Position numbers and translations under genes: made by a program. The notes below the pieces were generated by a model that saw nothing but the letters and a program-made list of their open reading frames with translations, was not told the DNA's origin and searched no databases. 64,000 nucleotides of DNA, taken from assembly GCF_003815875.1 (NCBI RefSeq), contig NZ_CP033924.1, positions 5,022,001 to 5,086,000 on the forward strand, in the 5' to 3' direction. Origin of the DNA: Chryseobacterium lactis. GTDB lineage: Bacteria > Bacteroidota > Bacteroidia > Flavobacteriales > Weeksellaceae. Position 1 is the stretch's first letter. Every line of letters starts with the position of its first letter. Below, piece by piece: positions 1 through 8,506 of the stretch.

Positions 1-402
1 GTCAAACAAAAAGTATTTTTGTTATGAATAGTATTAAAGAAAGTGTTCAAATTGTGTAATATTTTTCTCATAACAATATCTCATTGCTTTTCAAAAGATT
101 ATTGAAGTTTTAGTTATTTTCACTACTTTAGTACTGCTGATTGATCAGCATATTGAAAAGTTCCAATAAACAACAAATAAAATGATGAGCAATAAATTTA
201 TTAACTCAGACAATTTTCAACAATTGTCGACAGGTTTTCGTAGACCTATCTGTACAAAAAGTATAAAATTTATTCGGCATACAGTTTCTCAATAAGTTCA
301 AACTGTAATAACAGGCTTTGCTCTAACGGAATAATTACGCATTCTTCAGAACAAACCTGAGATTGACATTATGTAAATGATTACAAAAATCAAAAAAAAT
401 CA
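1..402. other. Gene-free upstream region
   Basis: No open frame of useful length is visible. The stretch is AT-rich and leads into the TPR-HTH gene at 403. The only distinct structure is a 16-bp palindrome at 135-150, listed separately. The region probably carries the promoter of the downstream gene, but I could not place a convincing -33/-7 pair. Confidence 0.5.
135..150. promoter_or_regulatory. 16-bp perfect palindrome, possible operator
   Basis: TGCTGAT (135-141) and ATCAGCA (144-150) are perfect inverted arms separated by two bases. The size fits a dimeric repressor or activator site. It lies about 250 bp before the TPR-HTH gene. Function is inference. Confidence 0.3.
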
Positions 403-1821
403 ATGAACTGCATACATGAAATCCGACTGCAAAAACACAAAATACTTTTACTACTTTTCACTACAATTTTCTTTGTTAGCTGCCATAAAAAAGCAGATAT
501 CAATGAGCTTGACAACGCGCTATTACAGAAAAATGAAAGACTAAGACTTGAAGGAAAAGATACCGAGCTTATAGCTCTAAATAACGAAGTCATTGAACAC
601 GCAAAACAAAGTGGATATCAAAAAGGAGAAGCATTGGGATACATCAATCTGGCGAATATGTATGCTACAATGGGAAAATACAAGATAAGTCAGAAGTACC
701 TGAAATCAGCCAGTGGCATAGCCAATCGCCTTAATGATAATTTCCTATACGCAAAACTATATCATGAATATGGCCAACTCAATTATGTAACAGGTTTAGA
801 TAACACCGCTTTAAGCTATAATGCCAAAGCCATTTATTATGGTAAACAATTGGAAAAAAAGGATTGGTTATTAGGGAATATGTACATGCAAAGGGCTGAT
901 TTTATCTTTTCTATCAATAAGGATTCTGCATTGATATACCTTCACAAAGGGTTCAGTACAGATCCGTCAGCACTGAATTCTTCAATACTAGGCAATTATT
1001 ATCTGTCAAAATCTCCTAATATTGATTCGGCTAATTTCTATACTACTAAGGCTCTGACTCTCCTTAAGAGGTCAGAATACGGAACCGCAAGACAAGGGAT
1101 TATATATTATCTCTACGCCGATTTTCTTTTTGAAAGGAAAGATTACGAAAAAGCTCTGGAATATTACAAGAAATCAACAGAAATCTTAATAAAAACAAAA
1201 AGAATTAATAAACTCCCAGGTATTTATCAGCAAACAGCTCTTACTTATCAAAAACTCAATAATAAGGAAAAGGAAAAAGAATATTCTGCCAAAGCTGAAC
1301 AGCTAAGTAAAACTTTGGAAAATTCAGGAACTGAAGCGATAGACCTCTCACTTACCGAACTGATTGATCAGAAGGAAAAACAGAATATTAATACTATTTT
1401 CATTTTTGCGAGTGCAATTGCTCTTATATTAGGAACTTCGTTATTACTTTACATGAGAAAAAGTAAACAAAATAATCCAAGATTAAAGTCATACACAGAA
1501 GAATTATTTACAAAAGATCAGATCTCAAAAGAAAATTTCACAGAACTATTAGAACTGGCCAAAAACAATGACCTTACATTCATTAAAAGGTTCGAAGAAA
1601 TAAATCCGTTTTTATTTCAAAACATTTTAAAAATCAATCCACAGCTTACGAAATCAGAATTATCTTTATGTGCTATGATCTGGCTTGGCTTTTCATCCAA
1701 GAATATTGCAGATTATACTTTTATTCAGCATCGTTCTGTCCAGACTAAAAAAGGCAGGCTAAGAAAAAAACTTAACATTCCTTCAGAAACTGATCTTTAT
1801 AGCTTTTTCACATCGTTATAA
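403..1821 (+). CDS. TPR lipoprotein with C-terminal LuxR-like HTH
   Basis: A 472-residue membrane-anchored regulator-like protein. The N-terminus is a lipoprotein signal with a lipobox ending at Cys27 (FVSC). Residues about 60-310 are helical tetratricopeptide repeats. One membrane segment follows near residues 325-350 (IFIFASAIALILGTSLLLY). The last 60 residues contain a LuxR/GerE-like helix-turn-helix (LTKSELSLCAMIWLGFSSKN onward). This lipobox-TPR-TM-HTH layout is a common Bacteroidota design in which the sensing part is periplasmic and the HTH cytoplasmic; the presence of both a lipobox and an internal membrane segment makes the exact topology uncertain. It is monocistronic, with a terminator at 1865. 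Target genes are unknown. Confidence 0.75.
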   Translation: MNCIHEIRLQKHKILLLLFTTIFFVSCHKKADINELDNALLQKNERLRLEGKDTELIALNNEVIEHAKQSGYQKGEALGYINLANMYATMGKYKISQKYLKSASGIANRLNDNFLYAKLYHEYGQLNYVTGLDNTALSYNAKAIYYGKQLEKKDWLLGNMYMQRADFIFSINKDSALIYLHKGFSTDPSALNSSILGNYYLSKSPNIDSANFYTTKALTLLKRSEYGTARQGIIYYLYADFLFERKDYEKALEYYKKSTEILIKTKRINKLPGIYQQTALTYQKLNNKEKEKEYSAKAEQLSKTLENSGTEAIDLSLTELIDQKEKQNINTIFIFASAIALILGTSLLLYMRKSKQNNPRLKSYTEELFTKDQISKENFTELLELAKNNDLTFIKRFEEINPFLFQNILKINPQLTKSELSLCAMIWLGFSSKNIADYTFIQHRSVQTKKGRLRKKLNIPSETDLYSFFTSL

Positions 1822-1864
1822 TTTTTAATTTTCCCAACAATTACTCTTCACTTAAGCAATATAT

Positions 1865-1891
1865 AATCCTGTTAAACCAGCAGGATTTTTT
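1865..1891 (+). terminator. Rho-independent terminator of the TPR-HTH gene
   Basis: Seven-base stem AATCCTG (1865-1871) / CAGGATT (1881-1887) with a nine-base loop, running into a T tract at 1886-1891. It begins 44 bases after the stop codon. Confidence 0.75.
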
Positions 1892-2160
1892 CGTTCCCGA
1901 TTCCAAAAAGACAAAGGAAAAAAATTTTAAAAAAAACTCTTAGAAAAATATTTCTTTATTACTACCCATTATCTTCTGATGAGAAAATATAAATTTTACG
2001 TACAAAATCTTGTTTTTATTAAAAAAGAACCGAATACCATCTAAATAAAATCTATACATCCAGGATTTTAGCCCGATCTTTTTTCAATAAAACTTTTATT
2101 AAAAACAACAAATAACAAAATTCAAATAACTGAAATACAAACAATTAAATATAATGAAGT

Positions 2161-2194
2161 ACACATAGTGTAGCTATGTCGTATGTGTTTTTTT
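2161..2194 (+). terminator. Terminator-like hairpin with no upstream gene
   Basis: ACACATA (2161-2167) pairs with TATGTGT (2182-2188) and is followed by a run of seven T (2188-2194). An alternative inner pairing CATAG/CTATG exists at 2164-2178. No coding gene ends nearby, so it may end a non-coding transcript. Confidence 0.45.
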
Positions 2195-2318
2195 GGAAGA
2201 TTTCTCGTTAATTGAAGATATTTGTCATGTTAAAAATATAAACTCAATAAAATTTAAACCAAAACAAGCGACTAAAGATTTACACCTAATTTTTTAAATG
2301 ATAAAAAAGATGATCATA

Positions 2319-2422
2319 TAAAATCTTCACCCCTCTTAAAAAGCACTTTAAATAATCTAGTAAAAAGTATTAAGAACACAAATGACAACACAAATGATGA
2401 AACTAAGAGGGGTAAGATTTTA
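2319..2422. repeat. Long inverted repeat, 19-bp arms
   Basis: The arm at 2319-2338 and the arm at 2404-2422 are reverse complements (core ACCCCTCTTA / TAAGAGGGGT) with one bulged C at 2328. The 65-base spacer contains a short direct repeat (ACAAATGA / ACAAATGA). In this AT-rich stretch the C4/G4 core stands out. It could fold as an RNA hairpin or be a protein-binding site. Confidence 0.5.
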
Positions 2423-2592
2423 AAAAATTTAAACAGATAGTAATAAAAACACAAACGAAAAAGGAGGCCTAATTAACACAATGTACACTATGATGAAATA
2501 ATATTTCTAAGATCCAACACAAACAATAAATTAAAGCACCACTTTTATTTTACATAAGCTTAGAATATTAAACACCTATTATTTGTTTAAAC

Positions 2593-2632
2593 ACGAGAGA
2601 TTACATTCCCCTTTTGTAATCTCTCGTTATTT
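2593..2632 (+). terminator. Strong terminator-like hairpin, 13-bp perfect stem
   Basis: ACGAGAGATTACA (2593-2605) pairs perfectly with TGTAATCTCTCGT (2615-2627) around a nine-base loop, followed by a T-rich tail. No coding gene precedes it for 700 bp. It may end an unannotated small transcript. Confidence 0.6.
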
Positions 2633-2703
2633 TAATTAATAACACCTATACCACACCTTGTTATTTCACTTAAAACCATCTATTCAAGCAATCTTTCATG
2701 CAT

Positions 2704-2739
2704 AAAAAAACAGCTATACATTTTCTATACAGCTGTTTT
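2704..2739 (-). terminator. Terminator of the secreted-protein operon
   Basis: AAAACAGCT (2707-2715) pairs with AGCTGTTTT (2731-2739). Read on the minus strand the hairpin runs into seven T (complement of 2704-2710), 47 bases after the stop of the gene at 2786. Confidence 0.7.
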
Positions 2740-2785
2740 AATTATAATGTATTCCGGGATATTTTCCGGATATTTTAGATGAGAT

Positions 2786-3301
2786 TTATTTCCAATAATT
2801 CCAGACCGAACCATCAAATATAGCCAGGGTTTTACTGGTAGTATCATAGCATATCATCCCAGGATAAGGATTTTTCACATTGAGATGTGGAGTTGCTATT
2901 TTAGGGAGCATCATTGCTTTATCCTGTGATTCTAATACTAAAACACCATCCGCTGTGCTGGATGAAGCTCCAATAATTACACCTTTCCCTAGTTCAGCAG
3001 AATTATTTACCACAACTGCGCTTGAGCTACCTGCATCCGACAAAGGTTTCCATACATCATTCTCATACACTTTTACTTTATTATCAGTTAGATCAAAGAC
3101 AAAAGTTCCATTGACCAATGTTCCGGTAGGTAAACCTGATGTTGCCGGAAGGATTACACCTTTTGTGTTACCTGATACATTATTAAAGTCTAAAACCGTA
3201 CTGTTTCCGTCTACTACTTCTTTTCCGATTGCCACCTGAGCAAAGAAAGAATTAAAAATAAGCAATGCAACTGCTATACTTATGTTTTTTATATTTTTCA
3301 T
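2786..3301 (-). CDS. Secreted protein with C-terminal YD-type surface motif
   Basis: A 171-residue protein of unknown function. The N-terminus is a Sec signal peptide, probably cut after FFAQ. The mature part is rich in Val, Gly, Ser and Asn. The C-terminus has the motif PGMICYDTTSKTLAIFDG followed by a Trp, which recurs in many Flavobacteriia surface proteins and in the neighbouring gene (EGMLLYDLQDKCIKLYNG). A similar but weaker copy occurs in the middle (FVFDLTDNKVKVYENDVW). It lies 18 bp after the gene at 3320-4372 and should be cotranscribed with it. A cell-surface or appendage-like role is inference. Confidence 0.7.
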   Translation of the reverse strand: MKNIKNISIAVALLIFNSFFAQVAIGKEVVDGNSTVLDFNNVSGNTKGVILPATSGLPTGTLVNGTFVFDLTDNKVKVYENDVWKPLSDAGSSSAVVVNNSAELGKGVIIGASSSTADGVLVLESQDKAMMLPKIATPHLNVKNPYPGMICYDTTSKTLAIFDGSVWNYWK

Positions 3302-3319
3302 ACTACTTTACTAATTAAA

Positions 3320-4372
3320 TTAATCGTTACAGCTTCTTTGCACACATTTCCACTCTGTACCGTTATAAAGCTTTATACATTTATCCTGAAGATCATACAA
3401 AAGCATTCCTTCTTTAGGATCTGCAATTGCATCACCAGGCTGTGGCGTCTGGCTTACATGCTGTACTCTTGTAATAACAAATCCTTTGTCTTTTGATTCC
3501 ATAGCAAGAAAACCGTTAGGAATATTTTCAGGCCAAGCATTGCTTTTTTGCTGTATCGTAATCCCGAACTTGGTAAAACCATCAGGCGTTCCGCTTGTTG
3601 CCGGTTTTGTACAAAAAGCATCCATATCGTCAATAATTACCGGTGCATTACCACAACTGGATTTATCTTCAGACAATCCTTCAGGCCATAAAGACGGACA
3701 AGTAGACTTAGTCGCATTCGGGCCACAGAAACTAGCATTACCGGGTCCTAAATTAGTAACAGTTGACATCGCAATTGCTACAATCTGACTATCATTACTA
3801 ATAACTGATCCCGGTCCACCACCACTTACATCAGCTTTTGCAATACAATATGCTTTTCCTGTAGGAATTCCCACATAATTTACAAACGGATAAGTGGTTG
3901 ATTGCTGGCTGAAAGTACCGCATATTTCAACTACACTGCTTGTTCCCATTTCAAGGGTTGATGTAGTTCCGGGAAATGCTCCCATAAAAGAAGGATCTCC
4001 CTGAGAAACAGATCCCGTTAATGAAAGAAATGATTTTGTACCTAATTTTATTTTAGAGTTTTTCTGAGTACCGAAGGTTCCAATCGTAATAGAACCTGTA
4101 GACCTAACACTTGCTCCGTCATTAATATCAAGTATACCATTTACTCCAACATTTACGGTTTGCAGCTGCCCCGACTGAATGATCAGAGTAGCACCAAAAG
4201 GAATATCAATAGTTGTTCCTACAGTAAGGTTACCGTTCGAACAATAGGTATTACCGGCGGTCATCACTTGTCCCGTATAGGGGATACATTGTGCTTTTAT
4301 TACGCCATAAAAAGCAATCATCAATAAAAAAATAACTTTTTCATTGATTTTAAGAAAATTTAAACTATTCAT
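3320..4372 (-). CDS. Secreted beta-rich surface protein
   Basis: A 350-residue protein with a Sec signal peptide (VIFLLMIAFYGVIKAQ). Residues 30-130 show repeating short beta segments (e.g. ATLIIQSGQLQTVNVGVNG) as in beta-helix surface proteins. The last 40 residues carry the EGMLLYDLQDKCIKLYNG motif, with two Cys near the C-terminus, related to the end of the downstream protein at 2786. No outer-membrane sorting domain is evident. The two genes form a minus-strand pair. Adhesin-like function is a guess from composition. Confidence 0.65.
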   Translation of the reverse strand: MNSLNFLKINEKVIFLLMIAFYGVIKAQCIPYTGQVMTAGNTYCSNGNLTVGTTIDIPFGATLIIQSGQLQTVNVGVNGILDINDGASVRSTGSITIGTFGTQKNSKIKLGTKSFLSLTGSVSQGDPSFMGAFPGTTSTLEMGTSSVVEICGTFSQQSTTYPFVNYVGIPTGKAYCIAKADVSGGGPGSVISNDSQIVAIAMSTVTNLGPGNASFCGPNATKSTCPSLWPEGLSEDKSSCGNAPVIIDDMDAFCTKPATSGTPDGFTKFGITIQQKSNAWPENIPNGFLAMESKDKGFVITRVQHVSQTPQPGDAIADPKEGMLLYDLQDKCIKLYNGTEWKCVQRSCND

Positions 4373-4864
4373 AGACTTTTATACTAAATTAACAGATTTT
4401 TCACATTATAAAATCAAAAAATTAAATTTTTGATATCGCTGACGGCCTAATAAACAATTAACATACCAAACTCATTTTCAAGATGTAATAAACAAATATA
4501 AATTCGTGCCGAAATTTGTTTTTATTTCATAATATGTAGATCTATTTTCAAGTTCAAATCAGAACAAACAACTAACGACCAGCATAATACGATTAAAATT
4601 AGAAATTATTAAAAAGTAATTTTATATTATTTAAAATTCTAAAAATAAATTACATTATCATTTAATCTAACCCAAAAGGCCAGAATATTTTTTGACAGGA
4701 TGAATTTGGTATTCATACCTACTACTTGCTACAACGTTAAGCATTTGTATATCTTCAGAAACTTTACATTGGAATCGATTTCTTTTCTTTTTAAATAAAA
4801 ATTATAGAAAAAGTGTATGACCGCCCTTTATCAAAATATGCATTAAAAAGCTTAAATTTGCAGC
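4373..4864. other. Divergent intergenic region
   Basis: AT-rich, about 490 bp between the minus-strand secreted-protein pair and mnmE. It must hold both divergent promoters. I see no gene, repeat or clear hairpin in it. Confidence 0.5.
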
Positions 4865-6250
4865 ATGAATAACGATACCATTTGTGCACTGGCTACAGCC
4901 AATGGAATAGGAGCATTAGGCATAATCAGAGTGTCAGGAAATGACGCTTTACCGATAGTTCAGAAAAGTTTTCCGGGAAAGAAGCTGGAAAAACAGAAAT
5001 CACATACGATTCATTACGGATATTTTATGGATGGTGAAGAGGCTATTGATGAAGTAATGCTTTCAATTTTTCTGGCACCGAAAAGTTTCACTACAGAAAA
5101 CTCTGTGGAAATAGCTTTTCACGGCTCACCACATATTGGAAAACGTATTCTTGAAACCCTGATTAAAAACGGTGCGAGAATGGCTAAAGCCGGAGAGTTC
5201 ACCCTTCGTGCATTTATCAATGGCAGAATTGACCTTTCTCAGGCTGAAGCAATTGCCGACGTCATTGCTTCTGAAAATGAAGCTTCCAGAAAAGTCGCTA
5301 TCAACCAGCTAAAAGGAGGAATTACTAATGAAATTTCATTCTTAAGAACAGATCTTCTGAACTTTGTTTCATTAATTGAACTGGAATTGGATTTTGCAGA
5401 AGAAGATGTGGAATTTGCAGACAGGACGGCATTAAGTGGTTTATTGGATAAAATTGAGATCAAATTAAATTCTCTTATTGAAAGTTTCCAGTACGGAAAT
5501 GCAATCAAAAATGGTACTGCTGTTGCTATTATCGGAAAGCCTAATGCAGGAAAATCTACCTTGCTCAATGCTTTATTGAAGGAAGAAAGAGCCATCGTCA
5601 GCAATATTGCGGGAACAACCAGAGATACAATTGAGGAAGTTCTTCATATTAAAGGAAATGCTTTCCGTCTTATCGATACTGCCGGACTCCGTGACACAGT
5701 GGATGAAATTGAAGCAATTGGGGTAAAAAAAGCTAAAGAAAAGGTAGAAAATGCCAATATTCTGGTATATCTGGCAGACGCTGCTACTGAAAGTTTTTCG
5801 GAAGATATTGAGATGATTCAATCTTTATTGAGAGAAGATTTAAAGCTTATCATTTGTGCTACAAAAATTGATGAAGTAACGCCTACTAAATACGAAAACG
5901 TAGAAGATATTTTCAGAAATGCAATCAGCCACGAATTTGATTTTATTAAGATCTCGGCAGTTGAAAACCAAAATATTCAGGATTTAAAAAATGAATTATC
6001 ATCGTATGTTGAGCATTTAAAAACTGAAGAAAGCAATGTGGTGATTACCAACCAACGTCACTTCGAGGCTTTACGAAAGTCGTTGGACGCGGTGCATCAG
6101 GTAAAAGAAGCTATTACTTTCCGTATTTCTACGGAGCTTTTAGCCTATGAATTAAGAAATGCCCTGGAGCACCTTGGTACCATCTCAGGAGAAGTTACAA
6201 ACGACGAAATTCTGGGAAATATCTTCTCGAAATTCTGTATTGGCAAATAA
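4865..6250 (+). CDS. mnmE: tRNA uridine-5-carboxymethylaminomethyl modification GTPase MnmE
   Basis: MnmE acts with MnmG to modify the wobble uridine (cmnm5U) of several tRNAs. At 461 residues it is full length. The N-terminal folate-binding domain begins at the start. The G domain shows P-loop GKPNAGKS (224-231), a TTRDTIEE switch, DTAGLRD (G3) and TKID (G4). The C-terminus ends FCIGK with the conserved catalytic-region Cys458. The start at 4865 matches family length. The last six codons coincide with the attachment site of the ICE, so the insertion leaves the protein intact. No terminator follows, because ICE DNA begins directly at the stop codon. Confidence 0.97.
   Translation: MNNDTICALATANGIGALGIIRVSGNDALPIVQKSFPGKKLEKQKSHTIHYGYFMDGEEAIDEVMLSIFLAPKSFTTENSVEIAFHGSPHIGKRILETLIKNGARMAKAGEFTLRAFINGRIDLSQAEAIADVIASENEASRKVAINQLKGGITNEISFLRTDLLNFVSLIELELDFAEEDVEFADRTALSGLLDKIEIKLNSLIESFQYGNAIKNGTAVAIIGKPNAGKSTLLNALLKEERAIVSNIAGTTRDTIEEVLHIKGNAFRLIDTAGLRDTVDEIEAIGVKKAKEKVENANILVYLADAATESFSEDIEMIQSLLREDLKLIICATKIDEVTPTKYENVEDIFRNAISHEFDFIKISAVENQNIQDLKNELSSYVEHLKTEESNVVITNQRHFEALRKSLDAVHQVKEAITFRISTELLAYELRNALEHLGTISGEVTNDEILGNIFSKFCIGK
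6233..6250 (+). other. Left attachment site core (attL) of the ICE in the mnmE 3' end
   Basis: TTCTGTATTGGCAAATAA encodes F-C-I-G-K-stop of mnmE. The same six codons of mnmE (thdF/trmE) are the known target of the SGI1 genomic island in enterobacteria, whose core differs from this one only at wobble positions as I recall it. The integrase and excision genes start just to the right. The second copy (attR) should lie beyond the window; I found none inside it. Confidence 0.6.
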
Positions 6251-6260
6251 GTACGACAAA

Positions 6261-6362
6261 TAAAACAAACTAAAACAAACCAAACGATTGATTATTAGCT
6301 ATTTACAAAAATATTGATTTTGTATGAGTTTTTCAAAGTTTGGTTAGTTTTGTTCAGTTTTG
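6261..6362. repeat. Direct and inverted repeats at the ICE left end
   Basis: TAAAACAAAC occurs twice in tandem (6261-6270, 6271-6280), followed by CAAAC. An imperfect inverted copy (GTTTGGTTAGTTTTGTTCAG) lies at 6339-6358. Repeats of this kind beside an attachment core are typical of arm-type integrase binding sites; that role is inference. Confidence 0.45.
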
Positions 6363-6440
6363 TCCCCCAGTTGTCCCTCAAACCAATAATATTTTATTTT
6401 TTTTAACTCGGGAGAGTTAGTGTCACTTAAGGTAATTTAT

Positions 6441-6480
6441 TGTACCTAATTGTACTTAAATGTACCATAATGTACCTTAA
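6441..6480. repeat. Four 10-bp tandem repeats (TGTACC array)
   Basis: TGTACCTAAT, TGTACTTAAA, TGTACCATAA and TGTACCTTAA start at 6441, 6451, 6461 and 6471, exactly one helical turn apart. TTAAGGTA at 6428-6435 is an inverted half. The array lies 31 bp before the HTH gene at 6512 and within 250 bp of the att core. It is a likely binding site for the HTH protein, the excision factor or the integrase. Confidence 0.6.
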
Positions 6481-6511
6481 GCCAAATTATCTCTTCCACA
6501 AATAAAATATT

Positions 6512-7117
6512 ATGAAAATCAAGAAGATTTGCGAACATTGTGGACTTGAATTTATTGCCCAAACAACAGTAACCAGATACTGTTGCAAAACCTGTAATTC
6601 CAGAGCTTACAAGATTAATGTTAGGGAACTTAGAGAAAAATTGACTGAAGCAACTCAGGAAGTTTCCAAACCTCAATCAAAACCTAAAGAAGATCCTAAC
6701 TCTTATTTTGCCCTCAAAACCCTTGATTACTTAACAGTCAAGGAAGCTTCTATTTTATTGAAATGTGATAAGAGAACAGTCTATCGAATGGTTAAAAATG
6801 GCAGTATTCCTGCAGCTAATTTATCCATCAGAAAGATTCGTCTATTAAAGAAAGATATTGATGCATTATTTGAAGTCAAGCCAAAAGTAATCCAAAATCC
6901 AACAGAAGATTTGGAAAAGATTGAATGGACACCTTTAAAGGATTGCTTCACAATGGGTCAAATTCAAAAAGAGTATAATATCTCTCCGACTTCCTTAAAA
7001 AATCTTATAGAAAGACATAATATCCCAAAATTTCAGAAGGGCAAATTTGTATATGTACCAAGAGTTAAAATTGAGCATATTTTAAAGAGGATTGAGTTGG
7101 GTATTTATTCAGGATAA
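6512..7117 (+). CDS. Zn-finger-like protein with two helix-turn-helix domains
   Basis: A 201-residue DNA-binding protein. Residues 6-31 hold four Cys as CEHC...CCKTC, likely one zinc site. Residues about 74-117 are an excisionase-type HTH (LTVKEASILLKCDKRTVYRM). A second HTH follows at about 148-190 (FTMGQIQKEYNISPTSLKNL). The position between attL and the integrase gene, and the phased repeat array just upstream, suggest a regulator of integration or a recombination directionality factor. The two-HTH plus Zn-ribbon combination is unlike the small classic Xis proteins. Family assignment of the HTH is good, biological role is inference. Confidence 0.75.
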   Translation: MKIKKICEHCGLEFIAQTTVTRYCCKTCNSRAYKINVRELREKLTEATQEVSKPQSKPKEDPNSYFALKTLDYLTVKEASILLKCDKRTVYRMVKNGSIPAANLSIRKIRLLKKDIDALFEVKPKVIQNPTEDLEKIEWTPLKDCFTMGQIQKEYNISPTSLKNLIERHNIPKFQKGKFVYVPRVKIEHILKRIELGIYSG

Positions 7118-7217
7118 CACCAATTTATTTGGCATTCTGACGCCAAATTTCCCCTAAGAGAGCCATAAAATCTGGCTTACACTATCAATTTTTAATATTA
7201 CTCAAAAATCCAAAATT

Positions 7218-8387
7218 ATGTCAAAAGTAACATTAAGGAAAAAACCTATATCAAAAGGCAGACAATCTTTATTTCTGGACATATGGCCTCCCATTTATAA
7301 TCCAGAAACAGGAAAAATGGAACGAAAACACTATCTAAAATTATATATCTATAATCGTCCCAAAAACGAAACTGAAAGGAAGTTCAATAAAGAAACTTTA
7401 GCTTTAGGAGAATATGTAAGAGCTCAAAGGCATATAGAATTACAAAGCAAGAGGTTTGATTTTATTTCTGAAGAAAAGATGAAATCAAACTTTATTGAAT
7501 TCTTTGAAGCTGAAGCTAAAAAAAGAAACAACTGTTATAACTGGGTAATGTCTGTTAGATATTTTAAGACTTTTGTTGGGCCCGAAATTCCATTTAATGA
7601 ATTGAATGAAACGCTATGTGAGGAATATGCAGATTATTTGTTAACATGCCCCGCATTGGGACGCAGAAAAACCATAAAAAAGAATACTGCCGTAGCTTAT
7701 TTTGGAAGATTTAAGCTGACATTAAAGGAGGCTTTTAAAAAGCGCTTTTTACCCACAGACCTAGGTTCAATAATTGACAGTATTGCACCGCAGGAAACTC
7801 ATCGTCCATTTTTATTCATGGAGGAATTAGAAAGAATGGCAAATTCTGAGTGTCGAAATCCAATAGTAAAAAAGGCAGGACTTTTCTCTGCTATGACCGG
7901 TTTCAGATATTCAGATGTTGAAAAGCTATTATGGAGTGAAATTCATGGAACCGAAGGCAATTATTATATAGTATATAATCAGGAAAAAACAGAGAATGCA
8001 GAATATCATCCAGTATCTGATCAAACTATAAAATTGTTAGGTCCAAGAGGAAATTCTGATTCAAGAGTATTTGAAGGATTAAATTATCATAACACAGTAG
8101 CAGAGTTGAAAAAGTGGTTGGCAAATGCTGGTATAGAAAAACATTTCACCTTCCACGGTTTCAGACATACCTTTGCGACCTTACAAATAGCTGCTGGAAC
8201 ATCTATATATACAGTTTCAAAACTATTGGGACATAAAGATATCAAAACAACAGAGATATATGCGAAAATAGTTGACAGTTTAAAAAAAGAAGCCTCTGAA
8301 AAAATTAAAATTAATTTATTTGATATAGGTAAGAACATCGTAAATATCGACCAGATTGATCCTCCAACAGATAATTTAAATATCTAG
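7218..8387 (+). CDS. int: Tyrosine recombinase, ICE integrase
   Basis: A 389-residue site-specific recombinase that would integrate and excise the ICE. The N-terminal arm-binding domain (about 1-80) is followed by a SAM-like core-binding domain (about 90-190) and the catalytic domain. The catalytic set is visible: Arg230 (TGFRYSD), Lys257, His313 and Arg316 (HGFRHTFA), His339 (LLGHK) and the nucleophile Tyr348 (TTEIYAK). Length and layout fit Bacteroidota ICE integrases. It is located 1 kb from the putative attachment core in the mnmE end, which supports the site assignment. Confidence 0.95.
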   Translation: MSKVTLRKKPISKGRQSLFLDIWPPIYNPETGKMERKHYLKLYIYNRPKNETERKFNKETLALGEYVRAQRHIELQSKRFDFISEEKMKSNFIEFFEAEAKKRNNCYNWVMSVRYFKTFVGPEIPFNELNETLCEEYADYLLTCPALGRRKTIKKNTAVAYFGRFKLTLKEAFKKRFLPTDLGSIIDSIAPQETHRPFLFMEELERMANSECRNPIVKKAGLFSAMTGFRYSDVEKLLWSEIHGTEGNYYIVYNQEKTENAEYHPVSDQTIKLLGPRGNSDSRVFEGLNYHNTVAELKKWLANAGIEKHFTFHGFRHTFATLQIAAGTSIYTVSKLLGHKDIKTTEIYAKIVDSLKKEASEKIKINLFDIGKNIVNIDQIDPPTDNLNI

Positions 8388-8506
8388 TAATTTTGAGATT
8401 TTATGAAATAGTTAGTAAGCTATAAATACCTTCAAAAGACAAATTACGACAGATCAAGTCATTATCAAGAACGTTTTTCAAGGTCTTATTAACTTGAAAA
8501 AAAAAA

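Larger units (their letters stand above)
1892..2785. other. Gene-free 0.9-kb region with three strong hairpins
   Basis: No convincing protein gene is present. The stretch holds three sizeable inverted repeats (2161-2194, 2319-2422 and 2593-2632, listed separately) before the terminator of the next minus-strand gene. A tiny frame at 2481-2501 (MYTMMK) follows an unusually good AAGGAGG, but is too short to call. One or more small RNAs are possible. Confidence 0.4.

Noticed and set aside
2481..2501. Six-codon frame MYTMMK after a strong Shine-Dalgarno-like AAGGAGG
   Set aside because: Too short to support as a gene. It is only mentioned as a possible leader peptide.
4853..4860. TAAATTTG, an exact match to the Bacteroidota -7 consensus TAnnTTTG just before mnmE
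   Set aside because: It ends four bases before the ATG, which would leave no untranslated leader, and I see no TTG at the -33 position. Not listed as a promoter.
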